Shown here in pieces: positions 4,821-10,249 of a stretch of 10,249 bases of DNA (position 1 is its first letter; each line of letters begins with the position of its first letter). Both the position numbers and the translations under genes were made by a program. Below the pieces are notes generated by a model that was not told the DNA's origin, ran no database searches, and saw nothing but the letters and a program-made list of their open reading frames with translations. The stretch is taken from positions 1 through 10,249 of the forward strand of contig JAPVSJ010000061.1 in the NCBI GenBank assembly GCA_047519745.1, read 5' to 3'. Source of the DNA: VRUE01 sp047519745 (GTDB lineage Bacteria; Actinomycetota; Thermoleophilia; Solirubrobacterales; 70-9).

Positions 4821-5282
4821 ATGGCCCACCGCCTGCTGCGCGCCAAAGACGCCTTCTGGCGCGAGTCGAATCAGATGCGGGTGCTCAACACCGATCTCGG
4901 CAAGCAGCTCGAGGCCGGTGACCTCGGCGCACGCCTCTGGCGCCTGCGGCCGGGACAGGCCTCGACCAAGCACCGCCACTTCGCCACGGAGGAGCTCTAC
5001 GTGCTGCTGGAGGGGCGGGGGCGGGTCCGCGTCGACGAGGAGGCGCTCGAGCTCGGCCCGCTCGACTCCCTTCTGGTCGAGCCCGAGTCGGTGCGCCAGG
5101 TCTTCAACGACACCGAGGAGGATGCGCTGTGGTTGATCTTCGGCGCACCGCCCGAGGGCGCGAACACCCTCGAGATGAGCGAGGAGACGCTGCGCTCGCT
5201 CTATCCCGAGGGGCCGCGGAGCCTGCCGCCCGAGCTCGGCGGCGGCGAGCTCAGACCGTCGCCGGCAGACGAACCTCGGTGA
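4821..5282 (+). CDS. Single-domain cupin protein (153 aa)
   Basis: A conserved cupin barrel spans residues about 36-110. Motif 1 is G-Q-A-S-T-K-H-R-H-F-A-T-E-E with His51, His53 and Glu57 or Glu58 as metal ligands, followed by YVLLEGRGRVRV. Motif 2, GPLDSLLVEPESVRQVFN (79-96), has lost the usual G after Pro and has Gln93 where the fourth His ligand normally stands. It may therefore bind metal with three ligands, or bind none. The remaining 40 residues are proline and glutamate rich. A strong ribosome binding site AAGGAG (4810-4815) lies five bases before ATG 4821. The gene follows tRNA-Val closely, and its last 32 bases overlap the 3' end of the convergent VOC gene. Whether it is an enzyme or a sugar- or metal-binding protein cannot be told. 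Confidence 0.85.
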   Translation: MAHRLLRAKDAFWRESNQMRVLNTDLGKQLEAGDLGARLWRLRPGQASTKHRHFATEELYVLLEGRGRVRVDEEALELGPLDSLLVEPESVRQVFNDTEEDALWLIFGAPPEGANTLEMSEETLRSLYPEGPRSLPPELGGGELRPSPADEPR

Positions 5283-5679
5283 GGCGGATGCTGTTGCCCG
5301 AGGGGTCGCGGAAGCCGGAGTCGATCCCGTAGGGCCGCTCTTCGGGCGTCTCGGTGAACTCGACGCCGCGCCCCTTGAGCTCCTCGTAGGAGGCCTGGCA
5401 GTCCTCGGTGGTGAGGAAGACGGTGCCGGCGAAGCCCTTCGCCATCACGGTCCTCAGCTGCTCGGCGGACTCCTCGTCCATCACCGGCGGTCCGGGGATC
5501 GCCATCAGCGTGATCGAGACGTCCTCCTGGCCGGGCGGGCCGACGGTCAGCCAGCGGAAGTCGCCCATCTCCGGCAGGGTGACGTCGGCGCGGACCTCCA
5601 TGCCGACCTTCTCGGTGTAGAAGGCGAGCGCCTCGTCCTGGTCGTGGACCCAAAGCTGCGCGTTCGCGATCTTGATCAT
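5251..5679 (-). CDS. VOC-superfamily (glyoxalase/bleomycin-resistance fold) protein (142 aa)
   Basis: Two beta-alpha-beta-beta-beta modules are visible. Module one is IANAQLWVHDQDEALAFYTEKVGMEVRAD then FRWLTVGPPG (residues 4-50). Module two starts at GTVFLTTEDCQASYEELKGRGVEF and ends with GFRDPSGNSIRLTE. The D-x-x-x-A-x-x-F-Y and F-R-D-P-S-G-N motifs are typical of the superfamily. The start at 5679 is chosen because AAGGAG lies seven bases upstream on the minus strand and MIKIANA is the normal N-terminus; the frame stays open further upstream, but that part overlaps the regulator gene antisense-free DNA and has no family similarity. It lies 40 nt downstream of the AraC-type gene on the same strand and is probably co-transcribed and controlled by it. 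Activity (lyase, dioxygenase or binding protein) is unknown. Confidence 0.88.
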   Translation of the reverse strand: MIKIANAQLWVHDQDEALAFYTEKVGMEVRADVTLPEMGDFRWLTVGPPGQEDVSITLMAIPGPPVMDEESAEQLRTVMAKGFAGTVFLTTEDCQASYEELKGRGVEFTETPEERPYGIDSGFRDPSGNSIRLTEVRLPATV

Positions 5680-5719
5680 CTTCGTTCTCCTTGCTCGACG
5701 GAACAGGTCGTCGCCGATG

Positions 5720-6154
5720 CTAGGCGGGCACCTCGCCGCTGTCTTCTCGAAACGTGCGGTTTTGAGGACGGCCGTAGGCGCGCACGACGCAGCCGGGGAT
5801 TCGAACGTAGGCGGAGGCGGGCGGGAAGGAGGCGCGGTAGGCGGTCGGCGACTGCCCGAAAGTGCGGCTGAAGCTCGTCGTGAAGGAGCCGATGCTCTGC
5901 AGGCCGACCGCAAGGCAGATCTCGGCGACCGAGTTGTCGGTGGTTCGCAGCAGGGCCGCGGCGCGCTCGAGCCGGCGCGTCAGCAGGTAGGCGTGCGGCG
6001 ACTCGCCGAAGGCGCGTCGGAACTCGCGGCTGAAGTGCGCGCGGGAGAGCCCGGCGGCGCGGGCCATGTCGTCGACGTCGAGCGGTTCGAAGTAACGAGC
6101 GTCGGCAAGGTCCTTGGCGCGCAGGAGATGGCGGGCCGGTGGGACATGCGCCAT
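5720..6154 (-). CDS. AraC-family transcriptional regulator, DNA-binding domain form (144 aa)
   Basis: The protein is almost only the AraC/XylS DNA-binding domain. The first helix-turn-helix is at residues about 25-48 (LDVDDMARAAGLSRAHFSREFRRAFG) and the second at about 75-99 (SVAEICLAVGLQSIGSFTTSFSRTFG), followed by the conserved QSPTAYR end of the family signature. There is no N-terminal sensor domain. A 36-residue tail, VRIPGCVVRAYGRPQ and onward, may carry out sensing. The downstream VOC gene is the likely partner and target, an arrangement often seen in actinobacteria. A -10-like box TAAACT lies six bases before the ATG on the minus strand, suggesting a leaderless transcript. Confidence 0.9.
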   Translation of the reverse strand: MAHVPPARHLLRAKDLADARYFEPLDVDDMARAAGLSRAHFSREFRRAFGESPHAYLLTRRLERAAALLRTTDNSVAEICLAVGLQSIGSFTTSFSRTFGQSPTAYRASFPPASAYVRIPGCVVRAYGRPQNRTFREDSGEVPA

Positions 6155-7981
6155 GGGGGCAGTTTAGGCTCGCGCCTCGTGATCGGGACCTATTTGGCGG
6201 TCGTGGCTGTTTGCGTCTCCTCTCTGGCGATCGGCCAGGCCGCGCTGGCGCTCTGCGGCGTTCGGCGATGGTCATGGCTTGCGCCCGCGGTCGGCCTGGC
6301 CCTGCTCTGCGCGCTCTGCTGGGCGACCGTGCGAATGCCGGGCGACGGCGTCATCTCCGCCGTGCTCGTCTTGGTGCTGACGATCCTTGCCCTGGCCTAC
6401 CTGTGGGGCAGGGTCGAGGGCGGGGGAGACGCGCTGCGCACCGGTCTCCCGGTGGCGGTCGGCGCGCTGCTAGCCGCATCGCTGCCCTTCGTGGTCGAAG
6501 GCCACTTCGGCATCCTCGGCACCGGCTTCAACCCCGACATGTCCCAACACCTGCTGGCGACCTACCGCCTCGCCCACGGCGAGAGCTCGCAGCTACTCGT
6601 CCAGGGCTATCCCCTCGGCCCGCACGCCATCGTCGTCGCCCTCAACAAGGGCCTGGGCATAGGCATAGTCCAGGGCTTCGACGGCCTCACCGTAGCCGCA
6701 GCGATCATCGCCCCCCTGACGGCTCTCGCCGCCTTCACCGACCAACCGAGGTGGCGCCGCACCGCCGCCGCCCTCCTGGTAGGGCTCCCATATCTGGTCG
6801 CCTCCTACTTCGCCCAGGGCGCCTTCAAGGAGGTAATCCAGGCCCTCTTCGTCCTAGCTTTCGTTCTAGCCCTAAGAGAGAGCACCCGCACTTGGAGCCA
6901 TCTCACCTTGCGCTTCGTGCCGGCTGCTCTGCTGGCGATCGGCTCTGTCTACGTCTACAGCTTCCCAGGCTTGATCTGGTTGGCTGCCGTCACCGCAATA
7001 TGGGCGATCTGGGAATGCATCTCACCCGCGGGTGGCGCGGCGGCGGGGGACCCCCATAGCGGAGGAGCCCGCGAAGCGGGATCCGAGCACATGGGGGAGG
7101 GCCGCCGTGACAGGACCCGCTGGCTGAGGCCAGCGTCCCTGGCGATCCTGGTCTTCGCCATAGGGACCCTCCCCGAGCTGGGCCGGATGATCGACTTTCA
7201 CAGCTTCGAGACCTTCGACCCCAACGGCCCGGGCCTGGGCAACCTCTTCGGCCAGATCTCGCCCTTCACCGCTCTGGGCATCTGGCCCTCAGGCGACTTC
7301 CGCCTCGAACCGGGCGACGGCGCCGTTCCGGCTCTTGCGTATTTCGCGGGCGCGGCCTTTGCCGCACTGCTTCTCGTATACGGGCTGGTCATCTGCTGGC
7401 GCCGGCGTCAGACGATCGTTCTCGCGGGGATCGTCGGGGTGGCGGTCCTCTATGTGGCCGCCCGGGTGGGGGGCACCCCGTACACGTCCGCCAAGGCGCT
7501 CGAGATAGCCGCGCCACTGGTGACCCTGGGGATTTTGCTGCCGCTGGCCCGCCGTCCTGTCGCCCTGCTGTACGTGGCGGCGGCCGGCATCTGTTCGTTG
7601 CTCGCTCTCGCCAACGCCCCCGTCGGCCCGACCTCCTACTCGCCCGCCCTCACCGAGCTGCGCCCGCTGCTCGCTGGCGGCTCAACCCTCGTCCTCGCCC
7701 CTGACAAGTTGCTCGCCGAGGAACAGGGCGAGCGTTACATCGCCTGGGAGCTGCGCGGCGGCCGCGTCTGCATCGAACCGGCGAGCGCCGCGGGGGGGAG
7801 GCCGCCGATCGGAATCCGCTTCTTCGTCACCAGTGGCCCCTCGGCCCGAGCCCCGTTCAGCCAGCTCAGCTTCCGCCGCTACGCCGGCCCGTACATGGTC
7901 TGGGAACGGCGCGGCGTGGTCGGAGGACCCAGCCCGTGCCCGCTGATCGCCGAACGCGAGGCGAGGGCCGGCGAAAGATGA
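6146..7981 (+). CDS. Multi-pass membrane protein, possibly GT-C-like (about 611 aa)
   Basis: I do not recognise a characterised family. About ten or more hydrophobic helices are visible (roughly residues 11-37, 44-61, 69-88, 100-117, 181-197, 205-222, 229-243, 257-290, 329-345, 396-417, 422-439, 453-468, 471-490). A loop around 120-160 contains GTGFNPDMSQHL, with an Asp that resembles the catalytic Asp of GT-C glycosyltransferases. TPYTSAKALEIAAP lies near 444-457, and a soluble domain of about 100 residues ends the protein. A lipid-linked sugar transferase is a guess from architecture only. The start is uncertain: ATG 6146 overlaps the divergent AraC start by nine bases, while GTG 6179 (600 aa) would leave a 24-base gap. 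The open frame continues upstream to 5672, but that part is the complement of the AraC gene. Residues about 299-321 are encoded by a palindromic insertion. Confidence 0.78.
   Translation: MRHGGSLGSRLVIGTYLAVVAVCVSSLAIGQAALALCGVRRWSWLAPAVGLALLCALCWATVRMPGDGVISAVLVLVLTILALAYLWGRVEGGGDALRTGLPVAVGALLAASLPFVVEGHFGILGTGFNPDMSQHLLATYRLAHGESSQLLVQGYPLGPHAIVVALNKGLGIGIVQGFDGLTVAAAIIAPLTALAAFTDQPRWRRTAAALLVGLPYLVASYFAQGAFKEVIQALFVLAFVLALRESTRTWSHLTLRFVPAALLAIGSVYVYSFPGLIWLAAVTAIWAIWECISPAGGAAAGDPHSGGAREAGSEHMGEGRRDRTRWLRPASLAILVFAIGTLPELGRMIDFHSFETFDPNGPGLGNLFGQISPFTALGIWPSGDFRLEPGDGAVPALAYFAGAAFAALLLVYGLVICWRRRQTIVLAGIVGVAVLYVAARVGGTPYTSAKALEIAAPLVTLGILLPLARRPVALLYVAAAGICSLLALANAPVGPTSYSPALTELRPLLAGGSTLVLAPDKLLAEEQGERYIAWELRGGRVCIEPASAAGGRPPIGIRFFVTSGPSARAPFSQLSFRRYAGPYMVWERRGVVGGPSPCPLIAEREARAGER
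6161..6166 (-). promoter_or_regulatory. -10 box for the AraC-VOC unit, probably leaderless
   Basis: On the minus strand TAAACT (6166 to 6161) is followed by six bases (GCCCCC) and then ATG 6154, the spacing expected if transcription starts on the A of the ATG. I see no convincing -35 box. Confidence 0.45.
7041..7107. repeat. In-frame palindromic element inside the membrane-protein gene
   Basis: Nested perfect arms are visible: CGGCGG (7041-7046) with CCGCCG (7102-7107), CCCCCAT (7051-7057) with ATGGGGG (7091-7097), CGGA (7060-7063) with TCCG (7082-7085), and CCCGC (7068-7072) with GCGGG (7076-7080) around a GAA loop. The element encodes a polar, Gly-rich loop (DPHSGGAREAGSEHMGEG) between two membrane helices and keeps the frame. 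It looks like a mobile or REP-like palindromic repeat tolerated in a loop. Confidence 0.65.
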
Positions 7982-7989
7982 AGCCTTTT

Positions 7990-8005
7990 CCCCACTGGAG
8001 TGGGG
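7990..8005 (+). other. Small hairpin in the thrS leader
   Basis: CCCCAC (7990-7995) and GTGGGG (8000-8005) form a perfect 6-bp stem with a TGGA loop, 40 bases before thrS. The T run lies before rather than after the stem, so it is not a standard terminator for the upstream gene. The leader is too short for a T-box. Confidence 0.4.
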
Positions 8006-8045
8006 ACAAAGCTGCAACTGACGAGAGCACAGGTGGACACGTAGC

Positions 8046-9989
8046 ATGGGGACGATGGAGGCTGCGACTCAGATCACCGTGAAGTTGCCGGACGGCACGG
8101 CATTAGAGCTGCCCGACGGCGCCACGGGCGCCGATGCGGCGGCGGCGATCGGGCCTGGCCTGGCCAAGGCGGCGCTGGCGATCCGCGTCGACGGCGAGCT
8201 GCGCGACCTATCCGCGCTGCTCCCCGACGGGGCCGAGATCGCGATCCTGACCGACCGCGACCCCGAGGCGCTGGAGCTGATCCGCCACGACGCCGCCCAC
8301 GTGATGGCGGAGGCGGTGATGGAGCTCTACCCCGGGACGAAGGTGACGATCGGCCCGCCGATCGAACAGGGCTTCTATTACGACTTCGAGTTCCCCCCGG
8401 ACGTCAAGATCAACGAAGACGACCTGGAGCGGATCGAGCAGGCGATGCAGGCGCACATCGGCGCCGACGAGCGCTTCGAGCGCCGCGACGTGCCGCCGGC
8501 CGAGGCGATCGAGATCTTCCGCGCCCAGGACCAGGGCTACAAGGTCGAGCTGATCGAAGACCTCGTCCGCGACGAAGGGGTCGAGACCGTCTCGCTCTAC
8601 CGCAACGGCCCCTTCGAGGACCTCTGCCGCGGCCCGCACGGCCCCGGCACCGGCCGGATCAAGGCGATCAAGCTCAACTCGCTCGCCGGCGCCTACTGGC
8701 GCGGCGACGAGAGCCGCGCGATGCTGACCCGGATCTACGGCACCGCCTTCTTCTCGAAGAAGGATCTCGATCTGCACCTCGAGCGGATCGAGGAGGCCAA
8801 AGCCCGCGACCACCGCCGCCTCGGTCCCCAGCTCGGCATCTTCATGCTGCGCAAGGAGGCCCCGGGGATGCCCTTCTGGCTCGCCCACGGGACGACGCTG
8901 CTGCGGCTGATCGAGGCCGAGGTGCACGAGCAGCTGCGCAAGCGCGAGTACACCGAGATCAAGACGCCGCACCTGATGGACGTCGACCTCTGGCACCGCT
9001 CAGGTCACTGGGACAACTACCAGGACAACATGTACTTCACCGAGTCGAAGGAGCGCCAGTACGCGATCCGGCCGATGAACTGCCCCGGCGCCTGCCTCGT
9101 CTTCGACTCCGAACGACACTCCTACCGCGAGCTGCCGCTGCGCATGGCCGAGTTCGGCCAGGTCTCGCGCGCCGAGCGCGAGGGCGTGTTGCACGGTCTG
9201 CTGCGGGTGCGCGCCTTCACCCAGGACGACGCCCATATCTACTGCACGCCGGAGCAGATCGTCGACGAGGTGACCGGCATCTGCGAGGCGATCGACGAGC
9301 TCTACGCGCGCTTCGGCTTCGAGGACGTGCGCATCGAGCTCTCGACCAGGCCCGAGAAGTCGATCGGCAGCGAGGAGCAGTGGGAGCAGGCAGAAGCCGC
9401 GCTGCACGACGCGCTCGCGAGCCAGGACCGCGAGTTCACGCTCAACCCGGGCGACGGCGCCTTCTACGGGCCGAAGATCGACTTCCACATCACCGACGCG
9501 CTCGGCCGCTCCTGGCAGTGCGGCACCTGTCAGGTCGACTTCTTCATGCCAGAGCGCTTCGACCTCTACTACACCGACCAGAACGACGACCCGCAGCGGC
9601 CGGTGATGATCCACCGCGCCCTGCTCGGCTCGCTGGAGCGCTTCGCCGGCATCCTGATCGAGCACTACGGAGGCCGTTTCCCGGTCTGGCTGGCGCCGGT
9701 GCAGGCGACAGTGCTGCCGATCTCCGACCGCCACGTCGAGTTCGGCGACAGGGTCGCGGCGGAGCTGCGCGAGCTCGGCGTGCGGGTCGAGACCGACCGC
9801 CGCTCGGAGTCGATCGGCAAGAAGGTCCGCGACGCCGAAATCGCCCGCAACCCCTACATGCTGGTCGTCGGCGACCGCGAGGAAGAGACCGGTGCGGTCG
9901 CTGTGCGCTCGCATTCCGACGGCGAGCTGGGAGCGATGGCGCTCGCCGACTTCGCCGCCCTCGTCCACCGCGCCGAGCAGGCCGGTTGA
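8046..9989 (+). CDS. thrS: Threonyl-tRNA synthetase (647 aa)
   Basis: This cytoplasmic class II enzyme charges tRNA-Thr. The TGS domain covers residues about 8-70. The editing domain has the HDAAH motif (His81, His85) plus Cys194 and His198 in DLCRGPH. The catalytic core holds RPMNCPG with Cys346, motif 2 MAEFGQVSRAEREGVLHGLLR, FTQDDAH with His397, GAFYGPKIDFH, and VMIHRALLGSLERF with His523. Spacings Cys346-His397 (51) and His397-His523 (126) equal those of the E. coli zinc ligands Cys334, His385 and His511. The anticodon-binding domain starts near residue 548 (WLAPVQ). ATG 8046 has AGGTGG nine bases upstream; ATG 8055 is a possible alternative. The CPG motif is followed by Ala instead of the His of E. 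coli. infC follows, a frequent arrangement. Confidence 0.97.
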   Translation: MGTMEAATQITVKLPDGTALELPDGATGADAAAAIGPGLAKAALAIRVDGELRDLSALLPDGAEIAILTDRDPEALELIRHDAAHVMAEAVMELYPGTKVTIGPPIEQGFYYDFEFPPDVKINEDDLERIEQAMQAHIGADERFERRDVPPAEAIEIFRAQDQGYKVELIEDLVRDEGVETVSLYRNGPFEDLCRGPHGPGTGRIKAIKLNSLAGAYWRGDESRAMLTRIYGTAFFSKKDLDLHLERIEEAKARDHRRLGPQLGIFMLRKEAPGMPFWLAHGTTLLRLIEAEVHEQLRKREYTEIKTPHLMDVDLWHRSGHWDNYQDNMYFTESKERQYAIRPMNCPGACLVFDSERHSYRELPLRMAEFGQVSRAEREGVLHGLLRVRAFTQDDAHIYCTPEQIVDEVTGICEAIDELYARFGFEDVRIELSTRPEKSIGSEEQWEQAEAALHDALASQDREFTLNPGDGAFYGPKIDFHITDALGRSWQCGTCQVDFFMPERFDLYYTDQNDDPQRPVMIHRALLGSLERFAGILIEHYGGRFPVWLAPVQATVLPISDRHVEFGDRVAAELRELGVRVETDRRSESIGKKVRDAEIARNPYMLVVGDREEETGAVAVRSHSDGELGAMALADFAALVHRAEQAG

Positions 9990-10020
9990 CGTGAATCCAC
10001 CGGCGATCGCGCAGGGTCTC

Positions 10021-10026
10021 TATACT
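10021..10026 (+). promoter_or_regulatory. Possible -10 box of an infC promoter
   Basis: TATACT (10021-10026) lies 31 bases after the thrS stop. No good -35 box stands at 16-18 bp; TTGACG at 9986-9991 is 29 bp away. A start near 10033 would give infC a leader of about 100 bases. Cotranscription with thrS is equally possible. Confidence 0.4.
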
Positions 10027-10130
10027 GCGGCCACTTGTTCGCAGGCATGCCAAACACACCGCGCCGCTGAGCGTCCCGTGGCAGCCTCCGCACCCCTCGT
10101 CCTCTTGAAGCTCCACCTCACCTCTCACTA

Positions 10131-10249
10131 GTGCCTGTCCCGCGCAGGTTCGATCGCCGTCCGCCCGAGCGCGACTCGACGCGCATCAACGAGCGCATCC
10201 GCGTGCCCAAAGTGCGCCTGATCGGCGCCGACGGCGAGCAGCTGGGAAT
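10131..10249 (+). CDS. infC: Translation initiation factor IF-3, N-terminal part (3' truncated by window)
   Basis: GTG 10131 opens a frame whose residues about 15-39 read STRINERIRVPKVRL then IGADGEQLG, the diagnostic N-terminal segment of IF-3 (R-I-N-E-x-I-R ... V-R-L-I-x-x-D-G-E-Q-L-G). IF-3 binds the 30S subunit, keeps subunits apart and controls start-codon selection. About 39 of the usual 180-200 residues are visible. No Shine-Dalgarno sequence precedes the GTG, and further in-frame starts upstream are closed by a stop at 10068, so the start is moderately sure. By common gene order rpmI and rplT should follow beyond the window. Confidence 0.92.
   Translation, partial: MPVPRRFDRRPPERDSTRINERIRVPKVRLIGADGEQLG

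Noticed and set aside
5680..5913. N-terminal extension of the VOC gene upstream of 5679
   Set aside because: ATG 5679 has a good ribosome binding site and a family-like N-terminus; the extension overlaps the AraC gene in another frame and reads as low-complexity Arg/Ser/Pro sequence.
5672..6145. N-terminal extension of the membrane-protein frame back to 5672
   Set aside because: The extra 158 residues are the complement of the AraC regulator and have no membrane or domain character; the real start is near 6146 or 6179.
6139..7059. 306-codon plus-strand frame within the membrane-protein gene
   Set aside because: It is an alternative frame of the same DNA, rich in Arg, Pro and Gly; the hydrophobic frame is the coherent one.
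7982..8045. T-box or other riboswitch before thrS
   Set aside because: Only 64 bases are available and no T-box consensus or antiterminator is present; just a 6-bp hairpin is seen.
8208..9968. Two long minus-strand open frames (262 and 322 codons) opposite thrS
   Set aside because: They are the complement of the well-supported threonyl-tRNA synthetase and show repetitive shadow-type composition rich in Arg, Leu, Val and Asp.
1..10249. CRISPR array, insertion sequence or transposase
   Set aside because: No regularly spaced repeats, no transposase-like protein and no terminal inverted repeats with target duplications were found.

Overview
The window is high-GC bacterial DNA, most likely from an actinobacterium of the Thermoleophilia/Solirubrobacterales type. 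This is inferred from base composition, leaderless promoters, GTG starts, a tRNA gene without an encoded CCA, and the style of the proteins. It cannot be proven from sequence alone. There is a visible change of character near 2.4-2.5 kb. The left part (1-2431) is accessory DNA with more relaxed codon use. The right part (about 2536 to the end) is typical GC-rich chromosomal coding sequence ending in the housekeeping pair thrS-infC.

Left, accessory region. Bases 1-129 are the 3' end of a VapC-like PIN-domain toxin gene. A 226-residue protein with one membrane helix follows (215-895); its start codon lies in the loop of a perfect 10-bp inverted repeat. A gene-free stretch (896-1319) then holds the 3' half of a tRNA-Cys(GCA) gene (997-1037), followed by nested inverted repeats, repeated CCGGTT motifs and a tandem 11-bp repeat. 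This looks like the attachment scar of an integrated element. Next comes a three-gene operon: a HigB/Gp49-like toxin (1320-1655), a HigA-like XRE antitoxin (1677-1976) and an uncharacterised 152-residue protein (1973-2431) whose start overlaps the antitoxin stop. Its promoter has good -35 and -10 boxes, predicts a leaderless mRNA starting on the toxin GTG, and is covered by two overlapping 20-bp dyads that are probably autorepression operators.

Middle. A GNAT acetyltransferase (2536-2988) is followed by glucose-6-phosphate dehydrogenase (zwf, 3025-4500) and a strong terminator hairpin. A tRNA-Val(GAC) gene (4721-4793) lies 28 nt before a small cupin protein (4821-5282). The cupin gene converges on, and overlaps, a minus-strand pair: an AraC-type regulator (6154 to 5720) and a VOC/glyoxalase-fold protein (5679 to 5251).

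Right. A multi-pass membrane protein of about 600 residues, possibly GT-C-like, starts essentially on top of the divergent AraC start. It carries an in-frame palindromic insertion (7041-7107) in a loop between membrane helices. Threonyl-tRNA synthetase (thrS, 8046-9989) follows, and the window closes inside translation initiation factor IF-3 (infC, from 10131), a common translation-gene arrangement.
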